Assembly: GCA_046348685.1 (NCBI GenBank)
Contig: JAXMDT010000002.1
Span: 1-64,000, forward strand
Source: JAXMDT01 sp046348685
GTDB taxonomy: Bacteria; Pseudomonadota; Alphaproteobacteria; Rickettsiales; UBA998
Length of the DNA stretch: 64,000 nt
Direction: 5' to 3'
A model generated the notes under the pieces. It had not been told where the DNA came from. It saw nothing but the letters and a program-made list of their open reading frames with translations, and did not search any database. The translations under genes and the position numbers were made by a program. The first letter of the stretch is position 1, and each line of letters starts with the position of its first letter. This document shows, piece after piece, positions 17,945 to 26,832 of this stretch.

Positions 17945-19049
17945 TACGAACGTTGTCGAAGTTCCGTTGAAGGAACGAAGCTATCCCATCGTTATCGGCA
18001 ACGGGCTGATGGAAAAGGCGGGCATATGGATCAAGCAGCACCAGCCATCCAAGCGTGCGCTCATCGTTGCCGACTACACAACGGCATCTTTATTCGCAAA
18101 AGATTTTATTAAGAGTCTCAACAAGGAAAATATCGCAGCGGAAATCATCACCGTCATGCCGGGTGAGGGAAGTAAGTCCCTGTCGCAATTGCAGGCGCTG
18201 CTAGAGGAAATGCTTTCCTTTAATCCGGATCGCAAGACGATGGTCGTTGCTCTTGGCGGCGGAGTCGTGGGGGATTTGGCGGGATTTGCCGCAAGTATTC
18301 TGCTTCGCGGTGTACCATTTGTGCAAATTCCAACAACATTGCTGTCTCAGGTGGATAGTTCCGTCGGCGGCAAAACCGCAGTCAACAGCCAGCACGGGAA
18401 AAACCTGATCGGCAGTTTTTATCAGCCGCGTCTTGTTATTGCTGATATGCAGACGCTTTCCACTCTGCCGCGCCGGGAGCTTCTGGCCGGTTATGCTGAA
18501 GTCGTTAAATATGGCCTGATCAATCAACCTGAATTCTTTGACTGGCTGGAAACGAATGCCGCCGCCGCCCTGCGTGGTGATAAAGATGGGCTTTCGCATA
18601 TTGTCGCCACGTGCTGCAAAGCGAAAGCGGATGTCGTTTCCGAAGATGAAAAGGAATCGGGCATTCGGGCATTGCTTAATCTGGGACATACATTTGGTCA
18701 TGCACTTGAAAAGGAAACCGGCTATAGCGATACGATGATTCATGGCGAAGCGGTGGCATTAGGCTGCCTGATGGCGCTGCATCTTTCCGTTAAGCGAAAC
18801 CTCGTCAGTGAACAGGATTATACGCGTGTAATTACACATTATAAGGCGGTAGGCTTGCCGGCCAGCCTGAAGCCTTTCAAGGCGGACTGGAATCCGGCGC
18901 GCCTTGCCAGTTACTGTTTGCAGGATAAAAAGGCAAAAGATGGCGCGCTGGTATTTATTTTGCTGAAAGGCATTGGCAAAGCGTTTATCGCCGAGGACGT
19001 AACTCTCGCTGAAGCGGAAGCCACGTTTAGCGAATTCATGAGTGCATAA
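17931..19049 (+). CDS. aroB: 3-dehydroquinate synthase
   Basis: Converts DAHP to 3-dehydroquinate, the second shikimate-pathway step, using NAD and a divalent metal. Conserved elements are PGEGSKS near residue 77, the glycine-rich NAD site GGGVVGDLAGF near residue 103, VDSSVGGKTAVN, and the metal ligands in AGYAEVVKYG, NLGHTFGHA and HGEAVALG. Its 372 aa is the normal length. The start is embedded in the end of aroK (14-base overlap), and its stop shares a base with the CorC gene start (TAATG), so aroK-aroB-corC are translationally coupled. Confidence 0.97.
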   Translation: MPMDNTNVVEVPLKERSYPIVIGNGLMEKAGIWIKQHQPSKRALIVADYTTASLFAKDFIKSLNKENIAAEIITVMPGEGSKSLSQLQALLEEMLSFNPDRKTMVVALGGGVVGDLAGFAASILLRGVPFVQIPTTLLSQVDSSVGGKTAVNSQHGKNLIGSFYQPRLVIADMQTLSTLPRRELLAGYAEVVKYGLINQPEFFDWLETNAAAALRGDKDGLSHIVATCCKAKADVVSEDEKESGIRALLNLGHTFGHALEKETGYSDTMIHGEAVALGCLMALHLSVKRNLVSEQDYTRVITHYKAVGLPASLKPFKADWNPARLASYCLQDKKAKDGALVFILLKGIGKAFIAEDVTLAEAEATFSEFMSA

Positions 19050-20335
19050 TGGATACGCCTTGGTTATTTGACCTGCTGACGATTTTATTCCTGGTTTTAT
19101 GCTCCGCATTCTTTTCCAGTTCGGAGACGGGGCTAACCACCGTATCGCGCGCGCGCATCTTCCACCTTGCGGAGACAAATAAACGTGCCCGCATCGTAAT
19201 GCGCCTGCGTGAAAAAAAGGAGGACCTTATCAGTACCATCCTTCTCGGGAATACGCTGGTAAACATTGCTGCCGCCTCTATCGCCACGAGTTTTGCTATC
19301 AAGTTGTTTGGCGATAACGCCATCATCTATGTCACGATTGTTTTAACCATCGTTATTTTGCTGTTTGGGGAAATCATTCCTAAGACATTCGCGCTGCAGA
19401 ATTCAGAACGATACTCTCTACTGATCGCATGGCCGATTAACGCGTTGATGGCACTATTTGCGCCGATTAATACGGCCAATCGCTGGATCACGCGGAATAT
19501 CCTGCGTTTTCTCGGTTTATCGGAAAGCAGCAATCCGCTGGTGACTTCCTCGGAAGTTATCCGCGGCACGATTGAGTTGCACCACCAGGAAGGCGGCGTC
19601 GTCAAGCACGAGCGGGATATGCTCGGCAGTATCCTGGACCTGGGCGAGATCGAGGTGGCGCAGGTGATGATTCACCGCAATCAGGTGGAAATGGTGGATG
19701 CTTCGCTGTCCGCCGACGCCATCATCCGAGCTATTACGCATTCATCGCACAGCCGCATTCCGTTCTGGAAAGACAATCAGGACAACATTATCGGCGTATT
19801 GCACGTAAAGGATTTATATCGCCTTATGCAGGCGGAAGGCACCTCGATTTCAAGCGAGGATATTCTTGGGCAGCTAAATAAACCGTGGTTTATTCCGGAG
19901 ACTACACCGCTGCGCGAGCAGCTTTTTGCGTTTCGCCAGCGTAAATATCATATTGCCATGGTCGTCGATGAATACGGAGTCTTCCTTGGCGTGATCACGC
20001 TGGAAGACATTATTGAGGAGATTGTTGGCGAAATTCACGATGAACATGATCGCAAACCGTCGATTTCCGTTAAGCAGCAGCCTGATGGCACTTACATTCT
20101 TCCTGGCACAATGCCAATCCGCGACCTAAACCGGCACCTGGACTGGGACCTGCCGGATGAAGAGGAGTTCTCCACGCTCGCTGGCTTGGTTATTCATGAA
20201 GCGCGGGCGATACCGGAACAGGGGGCGATGTTTTCCTTTCACGGTCATGAATTCATTGTGATCGAACGCAAGGATAATCAGATTGTGCGTTTAAAAGTCA
20301 GGCCAATCCAGGAATTCAACGGCGATGCCATCTAA
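19049..20335 (+). CDS. CNNM/CorC-HlyC-type membrane protein with CBS domains
   Basis: A 428-aa member of the DUF21-CBS-CorC_HlyC family, implicated in magnesium/cobalt export or homeostasis. Three to four transmembrane segments in the first 140 residues form the DUF21 domain. A CBS pair (about 205-330) contains DNIIGVLHVKDL and DEYGVFLGVITLEDIIEEIVGEI, and the C-terminal CorC/HlyC domain (about 340-425) ends in VIERKDNQIVRLKVRP. It follows aroB with a one-base overlap, the usual alphaproteobacterial order. Old annotations such as hemolysin are not supported by function. Confidence 0.93.
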   Translation: MDTPWLFDLLTILFLVLCSAFFSSSETGLTTVSRARIFHLAETNKRARIVMRLREKKEDLISTILLGNTLVNIAAASIATSFAIKLFGDNAIIYVTIVLTIVILLFGEIIPKTFALQNSERYSLLIAWPINALMALFAPINTANRWITRNILRFLGLSESSNPLVTSSEVIRGTIELHHQEGGVVKHERDMLGSILDLGEIEVAQVMIHRNQVEMVDASLSADAIIRAITHSSHSRIPFWKDNQDNIIGVLHVKDLYRLMQAEGTSISSEDILGQLNKPWFIPETTPLREQLFAFRQRKYHIAMVVDEYGVFLGVITLEDIIEEIVGEIHDEHDRKPSISVKQQPDGTYILPGTMPIRDLNRHLDWDLPDEEEFSTLAGLVIHEARAIPEQGAMFSFHGHEFIVIERKDNQIVRLKVRPIQEFNGDAI

Positions 20336-20504
20336 TGAAATCTATATCGAGACGATCAGGGTCGGGAATTATGTAAAAGTTACGGCCATTGATGCCGTTT
20401 CTGGAAAAGAGGTCGTGTTCATGGCTGCTCACGACGCGCCGCGCAAATCCATCGAAGAGCTGGCTATTAAAAAACTGCGCTATGTTGAACAGAAAAAGAA
20501 ATAA
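20325..20504 (+). CDS. DUF6898-like small protein (59 aa)
   Basis: A 59-aa ORF from ATG 20325 to TAA 20502-20504, overlapping the end of the CorC gene by 11 bases. It reads as a short beta-rich N-terminal part (EIYIETIRVGNYVKVTAID) and a charged C-terminal helix ending LRYVEQKKK. This matches the small alphaproteobacterial proteins now called DUF6898, sometimes mislabelled serine hydroxymethyltransferase, which lie beside similar genes. It ends one base before the convergent trpA stop. Function unknown. Confidence 0.8.
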   Translation: MPSNEIYIETIRVGNYVKVTAIDAVSGKEVVFMAAHDAPRKSIEELAIKKLRYVEQKKK

Positions 20505-20505
20505 C

Positions 20506-21300
20506 TTACGCGGCTTTTAATCCGTTTAAAAATTTTTCAACTGTATTCAGCATTTCTTTTGTCGTTTCTTTTTCAGCAATCGCATCCACTAATGCCGATC
20601 CAACCACAACACCGTCGGCGATGCCTTTCAGTTCGTCTACTTGTGTTTTAGTGCGGATACCGAACCCGGCAACAACTGGCAAGTCGGTTATAGACTTTAA
20701 TTCTTTAATGCGTGTCTGCAACGCTTGCTTATCAGCCGATCCTGCGCCGGTAATGCCTTTGATGGCGATAGTATAAACAAAACCGCTTGCCGATTTCAGT
20801 AGCGTTTTTAGTCTTTCACCCTGGGTAGTCGGCGCGATCAGACGCACTAAGGAAATTCCGGACTCTTCGAGGAAAGGTGTAATTTCATCTTCCTCTTCCG
20901 GTGGCAGATCGACGAGGATGATACCATCAACGCCGGCTTTGGCAGCGTCGGTTGCAAAGCGCTCAGGGCCATATTGCAGCACTGGATTATAATATCCCAT
21001 CAGAATAAGGGGGGTATGTGCGTCAACGATGCGGAATCCGCGCACCATCTCCAGAATTTTAACGAGTGTCGTTTTGGCATTCAGCGCACGAAGCCCCGCC
21101 TTTTGAATACTGGGGCCATCGGCCGTCGGATCGGAAAAGGGAATACCGATCTCGATCAGGTCAGCGCCTGCTTTGGGCAGCGCGTGCAGAATTTCCACCG
21201 ATGCTTCCAGCGTAGGATCGCCGCCCATGATGAACGGTATCAATGCCGTTTTGTTTTGCGCTTTGAGTGCAGCAAACCGCTCGGCGATGCGCTGGCTCAT
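20506..21300 (-). CDS. trpA: Tryptophan synthase alpha chain
   Basis: Cleaves indole-3-glycerol phosphate to indole, which is channelled to TrpB. The TIM-barrel signature is clear: LIEIGIPFSDPTADGPSIQ (catalytic Glu and Asp region), MGYYNPVLQYG, GVDGIILVDLPPEE, and the phosphate-binding VVAGFGI and VVVGSALV near the C-terminus. The 264-aa length is standard. It overlaps trpB by four bases (ATGA type) and is the last gene of the rpsA-to-trpA minus-strand run. It faces the DUF6898-like gene head-on with a one-base gap and no terminator visible. Confidence 0.97.
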   Translation of the reverse strand: MSQRIAERFAALKAQNKTALIPFIMGGDPTLEASVEILHALPKAGADLIEIGIPFSDPTADGPSIQKAGLRALNAKTTLVKILEMVRGFRIVDAHTPLILMGYYNPVLQYGPERFATDAAKAGVDGIILVDLPPEEEDEITPFLEESGISLVRLIAPTTQGERLKTLLKSASGFVYTIAIKGITGAGSADKQALQTRIKELKSITDLPVVAGFGIRTKTQVDELKGIADGVVVGSALVDAIAEKETTKEMLNTVEKFLNGLKAA

Positions 21301-22526
21301 ATCTTAACTCCGAGCGCCGTAGCTACGGTGAAAATATCTTTATCGCCACGGCCGCAGAGATTCATCACCAGCAGATGGTCTTTCGGCAGGTGAGGCGCGA
21401 TCTTCAGTACATGCGCCAGGGCGTGTGATGGCTCCAGCGCGGGAAGAATGCCTTCCGTCCGCGCTAGCGTTTGAAATGCGGATAAAGCCTCTGCATCCGT
21501 GACAGAAACATAATTAACGCGGCCCGAATCATGCAGCCATGCATGCTCGGGGCCGATGCCAGGATAATCTAGCCCGGCTGAAATGGAATGCGTTTCGGTG
21601 ATCTGGCCGTCGTCATCCTGAAGAAGATACGTGCGCGCGCCATGCAACACGCCGGGCTTGCCGCCGTTGATCGAGGCGGCATGCTCCGTGGTATCTACGC
21701 CTTTGCCAGCTGCTTCCGTTGCAATCATTTTTACCGATGCGTCGCGCAGGAAAGGATAAAAAAGACCAATGGCGTTGGAGCCGCCTCCGATACAGGCGAC
21801 AAGTGTATCGGGCAGTTTGCCTTCTAGTCTTTGCATCTGCTCGCGGACTTCTTCGCCAATAATGGATTGGAAATCGCGCACCATTTCCGGAAACGGATGC
21901 GGGCCTGCCGCCGTGCCGATCAGATAATACGTGTCATCAACGTTGGTTACCCAGTCGCGAAGCGCCTCATTCATGGCATCCTTCAGCGTGCCGCTGCCGG
22001 CATCTACGGCGCGGACTTCCGCGCCAAGCAGTTTCATGCGAAATACATTCGGCTGCTGGCGTGCGATATCGTGCGCGCCCATATAGACGACGCAGGGCAA
22101 GTTGAAGAGGGCGCAAACCGTGGCGGTCGCCACGCCATGTTGTCCGGCGCCCGTTTCGGCGATGATACGTGTTTTCCCCATGCGGCGGGCGAGCAGGATT
22201 TGGCCGATGCAGTTGTTGATTTTGTGCGAGCCGGTATGATTAAGCTCATCGCGTTTGAAGTAAATCTTTGCGCCGCCGAGATGTTCGCTCAGCCGCTTTG
22301 CATGATATAGCGGGCTGGGGCGGCCGATGTAATGCTCCATGTAATGCTGCATTTCCTTATGGAACGCGGGGTCGGCTTTGCAGGCATGATACGCTTTTTC
22401 AACTTCCAGGATCAGCGGCATCAGTGTTTCGGCGACGTAGCGTCCGCCATACGGCCCGAAATGCCCGCGCGCATCGGGGAGCGGCTGATTGGACGTTATA
22501 ATTGATTTAGCGTTTTGCTTCGGCAT
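21297..22526 (-). CDS. trpB: Tryptophan synthase beta chain
   Basis: PLP enzyme that condenses indole with serine to make tryptophan. FGPYGGRYVAETL opens the conserved part. The PLP lysine lies in RDELNHTGSHKINN, followed by AETGAGQHGVATATV, GGGSNAIG for the phosphate cup, and the family C-terminal SHALAH and NLCGRGDKD. The 409-aa length is normal. Its start lies 20 bases inside trpF. Together with trpF and trpA it forms the trpFBA half of the pathway; the trpE, trpD and trpC genes are not in the window. Confidence 0.97.
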   Translation of the reverse strand: MPKQNAKSIITSNQPLPDARGHFGPYGGRYVAETLMPLILEVEKAYHACKADPAFHKEMQHYMEHYIGRPSPLYHAKRLSEHLGGAKIYFKRDELNHTGSHKINNCIGQILLARRMGKTRIIAETGAGQHGVATATVCALFNLPCVVYMGAHDIARQQPNVFRMKLLGAEVRAVDAGSGTLKDAMNEALRDWVTNVDDTYYLIGTAAGPHPFPEMVRDFQSIIGEEVREQMQRLEGKLPDTLVACIGGGSNAIGLFYPFLRDASVKMIATEAAGKGVDTTEHAASINGGKPGVLHGARTYLLQDDDGQITETHSISAGLDYPGIGPEHAWLHDSGRVNYVSVTDAEALSAFQTLARTEGILPALEPSHALAHVLKIAPHLPKDHLLVMNLCGRGDKDIFTVATALGVKI

Positions 22527-23151
22527 GATCTAAAAACGCGACGATTTTAGTGACATCTTTGATTCCGGGTGAGCTTTCGAGTGATGAAGAAAGATCGAGC
22601 ATCTTTGCGCCGCTTTCTTCTAGGGCTTCATCCATATTGGCCAGCGAAATGCCGCCCGACAAAAACCAGGGCTTGTTCGTCTTCAGGGATCGCATCAGCG
22701 ACCAGTCGAACGAGGTGCCGGTGCCTCCTGGCATGGCGGGATTGGTAGATTTAGCGTCGAATAAAAACATGTCGGCAGTATCCTGATAGAGCGCGGCGGC
22801 GTCAAGGTCTTCGGCGCTGCTGACCGAAAAAGCTTTGATAATAGGTTTGCCAAAGCGTGCTTTGATGGCTAAAACGCGCGCTGGCGATTCATTTCCATGC
22901 AATTGAATATAACCGAATGGCAATTTCAGGATAGTTTCCAGCAAGACATCGTCAGGATTGACGGTCACGGCAACGGTATCCTTGTGCCGCTCTGAGGTTA
23001 GCCGCTCAAGTAATGCGCCTGCTGTTTCTGATGTCAGGTGGCGCGGTGAAGCGGGATGAAACACGAATCCAAAGTAAGCAGCGCCATGCTTGAGTACGGC
23101 ATCGACGGCATCCGGGCGTATCAGGCCGCAGATTTTAACTTGGATTGCCAT
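22507..23151 (-). CDS. trpF: Phosphoribosylanthranilate isomerase
   Basis: Amadori rearrangement of phosphoribosylanthranilate to CdRP in tryptophan synthesis. The N-terminal VKICGL carries the catalytic Cys. YFGFVFHPASPRHL, LHGNE, and the phosphate-site LSGGISLANMDEAL follow in family order. I take the ATG at 23151 (214 aa), because family members start immediately before the VKICG strand; an upstream ATG at 23175 would add eight residues. Neither has a clear Shine-Dalgarno. Both overlap the end of lapA, suggesting translational coupling. Confidence 0.95.
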   Translation of the reverse strand: MAIQVKICGLIRPDAVDAVLKHGAAYFGFVFHPASPRHLTSETAGALLERLTSERHKDTVAVTVNPDDVLLETILKLPFGYIQLHGNESPARVLAIKARFGKPIIKAFSVSSAEDLDAAALYQDTADMFLFDAKSTNPAMPGGTGTSFDWSLMRSLKTNKPWFLSGGISLANMDEALEESGAKMLDLSSSLESSPGIKDVTKIVAFLDHAEAKR

Positions 23152-23473
23152 AGGAGGAACGTAAATCGGATTCAAGGCGCAATGCGGTTGCTTCCTGCCG
23201 GTGGGCGTTAGCTTCGGTGGATTGCTTTTTTAATTTTCGCTTTAAGGAGAAAATTCTTGGGAAGGCGTAAATACCTAGCAGAAGAATCCCGAGCAGGACA
23301 CCAAGTATGATGAAACCGATCACGATAATAAAAAGCGGTGCGGAGATAGCAATATCGAGAAACGGCAAACGTACGTTGACTTCTGCTGCATTTTCGAGCG
23401 CAAACACGATGGAAAAACCGCATAGGGCAACAAAAAGCGAAATATAGAGAATTCTTCCGATCAGGACGCGCAT
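23135..23473 (-). CDS. LapA-domain (DUF1049) inner membrane protein
   Basis: A 112-aa protein with two transmembrane helices (about 8-27 and 44-68) followed by a charged coiled-coil-like tail (about 75-105). This is the LapA/YciS layout, including the hydrophobic stretch with NVRLPFLDIAISAPLFIIVIG. In E. coli LapA acts with LapB in controlling lipopolysaccharide synthesis; in alphaproteobacteria it regularly follows ihfB, as here, and a matching role is inferred. It starts 39 bases downstream of the ihfB stop. Confidence 0.87.
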   Translation of the reverse strand: MRVLIGRILYISLFVALCGFSIVFALENAAEVNVRLPFLDIAISAPLFIIVIGFIILGVLLGILLLGIYAFPRIFSLKRKLKKQSTEANAHRQEATALRLESDLRSSYGNPS

Positions 23474-23512
23474 ACCGGCACTATACCGGCGCGTCGTCTG
23501 AAAGCAAAGCGA

Positions 23513-23794
23513 TTACAGCTTATTGACGCGTTCGCGCAGCTCTTTGCCGGCACGGAAGTAGATCGCGTAACGCGAACCGACTTGCACGGAGACGCCGTTT
23601 TTCGGATTGCGCGCAACGCGAGGCTCGCGCTGGCGAATCGAAAATGCGCCAAACCCACGAAGCTCGATGCGTTTGCCTTCAACGAGGCCTTTGGCAACTT
23701 CGCCCAGCACGGTGTTGACGAGAGTTTCCACGTCACGCTGATAGAGATGCGGAAAACGTTTCACCAAACGTGCAATTAATTGAGACTTTGTCAT
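23513..23794 (-). CDS. ihfB: Integration host factor beta subunit
   Basis: DNA-bending nucleoid protein that works as a heterodimer with IHF-alpha. The 93-aa sequence begins MTKSQLIARL, has the ELRGFGAFSIRQREPRVARNPKNG beta-arm with the intercalating proline, and ends in the GKELRERVN helix. HU-family length and charge are typical. The position between sppA and lapA matches alphaproteobacterial ihfB rather than hupB or ihfA. It lies 26 bases after sppA on the same strand. Confidence 0.95.
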   Translation of the reverse strand: MTKSQLIARLVKRFPHLYQRDVETLVNTVLGEVAKGLVEGKRIELRGFGAFSIRQREPRVARNPKNGVSVQVGSRYAIYFRAGKELRERVNKL

Positions 23795-23820
23795 AGGCGA
23801 ATACTCATACCCAATGTTTG

Positions 23821-24759
23821 TTATTCTGAAAGTGTAAGACTAGGATCCCAGATGGCGACCAAACCAGATTGGTGTCTCCATGTGAGAGAAGATAATGGAG
23901 CAATACCAGCATATTCAGATAATTTGTCAAGGAACTTATCGAATTTATCCTTAATTTCTACATCCTTGACTTCCAGCTTGGAATCGATGCCACGTTCTTT
24001 GTGCAACCACGCCAGTGCTTCCTCTTCGCCGCCGATGGCATCGACGAGGCCCAGCGCTTTCGCCTGGCGCCCTGAAAACACACGGCCATCCGCTATTTTC
24101 AGAATCTCTTCACGCGGAATTTTGCGTGCTTCAACAATCATATCGACGAAGGCATTATAAAAACTGTCGATTGATTCTTGCAAAATCGCGCGCTCGTCTT
24201 CGGTCATCGGGCGCGTCGGGCTCATGATATCTTTATAGCGGCCTGATTTGATAACGACAGGTTTCACGCCGATTTTTTGCGCCAGCTCCGAGAAATCCGC
24301 CGATTCAAGAATAACGCCGATAGAGCCAGTGAGGGTGCCGTCCAGCGCATAAACACGGTCAGCGCCGAGTGAAATCATGTAGCCGGCCGAGGCGCAGACG
24401 CTGCGCATGCTGACCACGACGGGTTTCTTTTTGGAAATGTTTTCGAGAAGTTTCTTGATCGTTTCGCCGCCGGCAGCGGAACCGCCCGGCGTATCCAGAT
24501 AAAGAATGACTGCTTTGATCTTATCATCGGATTCAAGGCCGCGCAGGAAATCCTGCTGTTCGGCATTGTCTCCGATGATGTTTTCGATCTTCGCGCGGGC
24601 GATGTAAGGCTCGTCTTTTTCCGAGGGAACAATCTTCGCGTTACGCTCGATCAGAATCACCAGGAATAAAACCGCAACACCGACAGCAAATATACGCCAG
24701 AAAGTTAGTTGACGCTTGAGATGCGTCCGCTCGATCAGGCTGTCACTACTTAGCGCCAC
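23821..24759 (-). CDS. sppA: Signal peptide peptidase SppA (S49 family)
   Basis: Membrane-bound serine protease that degrades cleaved signal peptides. One N-terminal helix (about 20-37) anchors it. The short 312-aa form corresponds to a single S49 domain. The nucleophile serine lies in SVCASAGYMISLGAD and the general-base lysine in SGRYKDIMSP, preceded by LDTPGG. The start is GTG at 24759, preceded by a good CTGGAGG ribosome site. It follows rpsA by 17 bases. Confidence 0.94.
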   Translation of the reverse strand: MALSSDSLIERTHLKRQLTFWRIFAVGVAVLFLVILIERNAKIVPSEKDEPYIARAKIENIIGDNAEQQDFLRGLESDDKIKAVILYLDTPGGSAAGGETIKKLLENISKKKPVVVSMRSVCASAGYMISLGADRVYALDGTLTGSIGVILESADFSELAQKIGVKPVVIKSGRYKDIMSPTRPMTEDERAILQESIDSFYNAFVDMIVEARKIPREEILKIADGRVFSGRQAKALGLVDAIGGEEEALAWLHKERGIDSKLEVKDVEIKDKFDKFLDKLSEYAGIAPLSSLTWRHQSGLVAIWDPSLTLSE

Positions 24760-24776
24760 GGGCTAGCCTCCAGAAA

Positions 24777-26582
24777 CTACTCGTCGGTTTTCTTCTTTTT
24801 GCTCGCCGATTTCGTAGGCTTCTTGGCTTTTGCGCCTTCGCCTTTTTGTTCTTTTGCTTCGCTCAATGCCGCACCGAGAATATCGCCCAGGGAAGCGCCG
24901 CTATCGGTAGAACCATATTCGCGGATTGCCTGTTTATTCATCTCGATTTCCAGCGCCTTCACCGAAAGCGTGGCTTTGCCCTTCTTATCGGTGGAGATCA
25001 CTTTTGCATCCATGCGGTCACCCACGGTAAAGCGTTCCGGACGCTGCTCTTTGCGCTCGCTGGAGATATCTGCTTTCTTGATATAGCCTTCGCCGCCGTC
25101 GAACGTGACTTTCAGGCCGTCTTTTTCAACGGCCTCAACGGTAACGGTGACGACTTCGCCTTTCTTCGAGGACGAAGAAGCGGACGCGCTGCGGGGAGCG
25201 TCGTCGCTGGGTGCGGACGACGTGGTGCCGCCTTTGCCGGAAAGTTGCTTGATGCCGAGGCTGACGCGCTCTTTTTCCACATCAACGAGCAGGATTTTCG
25301 CCTGCACGGTCTGGCCTTTCTGGTAATCCTTGATGGCTTCTTCGCCGGATTTTTCCCAGCTGATATCGGAATGGTGCACAAGACCGTCGATATCGCCCTC
25401 TAAACCGATGAACAGGCCGAATTCAGTGATGTTGCGGATAGTGCCGTCGATGATGTCACCTTCGTTATGCTGATCAGCAAAAGTCTGCCACGGGTTGGCT
25501 TCGCATTGCTTGATACCAAGTGAAATACGGTGTTTTTCCTGATCCACTTCAAGCACGACGACATCGACCTGCTGGCCAACGGTGACGATTTTGCTCGGAT
25601 GGATGTTTTTCTTGGTCCAGCTCATCTCAGACACGTGCACGAGGCCCTCGATACCGTCAGCGAGCTCAACGAACGCACCGTAATCGGTGACGTTGCTGAT
25701 GCGGCCGGTGAAGCGGTCGCCTGGTTTGAACTGGGTGTCAACGCCCTGCCATGGATTCGACTCAAGCTGTTTCATGCCGAGCGAAATGCGCTTGGTGTCC
25801 TGATCGTATTTGGTGACGATCACTTTAATCGTATCGCCAATCGAGAAGACTTCGGACGGATGATTGATACGCTTCCACGAAATATCGGTAACGTGGAGGA
25901 GGCCGTCAACGCCGCCCATATCGATGAACGCACCGTAATCGGTGATGTTTTTGACGATACCTTCGAGGGTATCGCCTTCTTTGATGTTTTTCAGGATTTC
26001 ATCGCGCTGGCCCTGGCGTGATTCTTCGAGAATCGCGCGGCGGGAAACGACGATGTTGCCGCGCTTGCGATCCATTTTCAGAATCTGGAACGGCTGCTGT
26101 ACGCCCATCAGCGGGCCAATGTCTTTGATCGGACGAATATCGACCTGGCTGCCTGGCAAAAATGCCACGGCGCCCTGGATATCGACGGTGAAACCGCCTT
26201 TCACTTTGCCGAAGATCACACCCATGACGTGCTCTGCCTTCGCGCACGCTTCTTCCAAGCGGCCCCATGCTTCTTCGCGGAGTGCTTTTTCACGGCTGAG
26301 AACGGCTTCGCCCTGGCGGTTTTCGATGCGCTCGACATACACATCAATCTGATCGCCTATCTGTAACTCAGGAATACGGCCACCGGACTGGAATTCCTTC
26401 AGCGGAATCTGGCCTTCTGATTTCAGGCCGACGTCTACGGTGACGAAATCGTCGCTTACGGCGACGATGGTGCCTTTCGTAACTGCGCCTTCCGCAATAT
26501 CCGATTTCTTCAGATATTCCTGGAAGAGGGAGGCGAAATCCTCCTCAACGTAGTTTTTTTGTTGGGCAGCCATAGCGTTCAT
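24777..26582 (-). CDS. rpsA: 30S ribosomal protein S1
   Basis: Ribosomal protein that captures mRNA leaders on the 30S subunit. It has six S1/OB-fold repeats; the visible repeat hallmarks are DYGAFIDMGGVDGLLHVTDISW, DYGAFVELADGIEGLVHVSEMSW and EFGLFIGLEGDIDGLVHHSDISW, spaced about 85-90 residues apart. The C-terminal 45 residues are Lys/Ala/Ser-rich. At 601 aa it is slightly longer than the usual alphaproteobacterial 560-570. The start ATG 26582 is followed by an alternative ATG three codons later. It is the first gene of the rpsA-sppA-ihfB-lapA-trpFBA run; cmk, usually upstream, is absent. Confidence 0.97.
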   Translation of the reverse strand: MNAMAAQQKNYVEEDFASLFQEYLKKSDIAEGAVTKGTIVAVSDDFVTVDVGLKSEGQIPLKEFQSGGRIPELQIGDQIDVYVERIENRQGEAVLSREKALREEAWGRLEEACAKAEHVMGVIFGKVKGGFTVDIQGAVAFLPGSQVDIRPIKDIGPLMGVQQPFQILKMDRKRGNIVVSRRAILEESRQGQRDEILKNIKEGDTLEGIVKNITDYGAFIDMGGVDGLLHVTDISWKRINHPSEVFSIGDTIKVIVTKYDQDTKRISLGMKQLESNPWQGVDTQFKPGDRFTGRISNVTDYGAFVELADGIEGLVHVSEMSWTKKNIHPSKIVTVGQQVDVVVLEVDQEKHRISLGIKQCEANPWQTFADQHNEGDIIDGTIRNITEFGLFIGLEGDIDGLVHHSDISWEKSGEEAIKDYQKGQTVQAKILLVDVEKERVSLGIKQLSGKGGTTSSAPSDDAPRSASASSSSKKGEVVTVTVEAVEKDGLKVTFDGGEGYIKKADISSERKEQRPERFTVGDRMDAKVISTDKKGKATLSVKALEIEMNKQAIREYGSTDSGASLGDILGAALSEAKEQKGEGAKAKKPTKSASKKKKTDE

Positions 26583-26740
26583 AGTTAATTACTCTTATCC
26601 TTTCCTGGGCCTCTTAAGGCTCCTATATGTAAGGCGCTTACTCATAGAGATAAAATATGAAATTGCAAGCAATAATAGAGGTTAATTCAATACTATAGGA
26701 ATTACTTCGGGAAGGCGGAAAATCTATATCGGCAAAATAG

Positions 26741-26767
26741 TTGACTAAAAAAGTGGGTTTTTATATT
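26741..26767 (+). promoter_or_regulatory. Candidate promoter of the isc operon
   Basis: TTGACT (26741-26746) and TATATT (26762-26767) resemble -35 and -10 boxes, but the 15-base spacer is short. They lie in the AT-rich 250-base divergent gap between rpsA and iscS, 65 bases before iscS. No iscR gene or clear IscR operator was found beside it. Confidence 0.35.
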
Positions 26768-26832
26768 CTTGTGCTTGCAAACAAAGGAAAAATCTCCCAT
26801 ATAGCACTCGAAAACGGGAGTAATTATAGAAT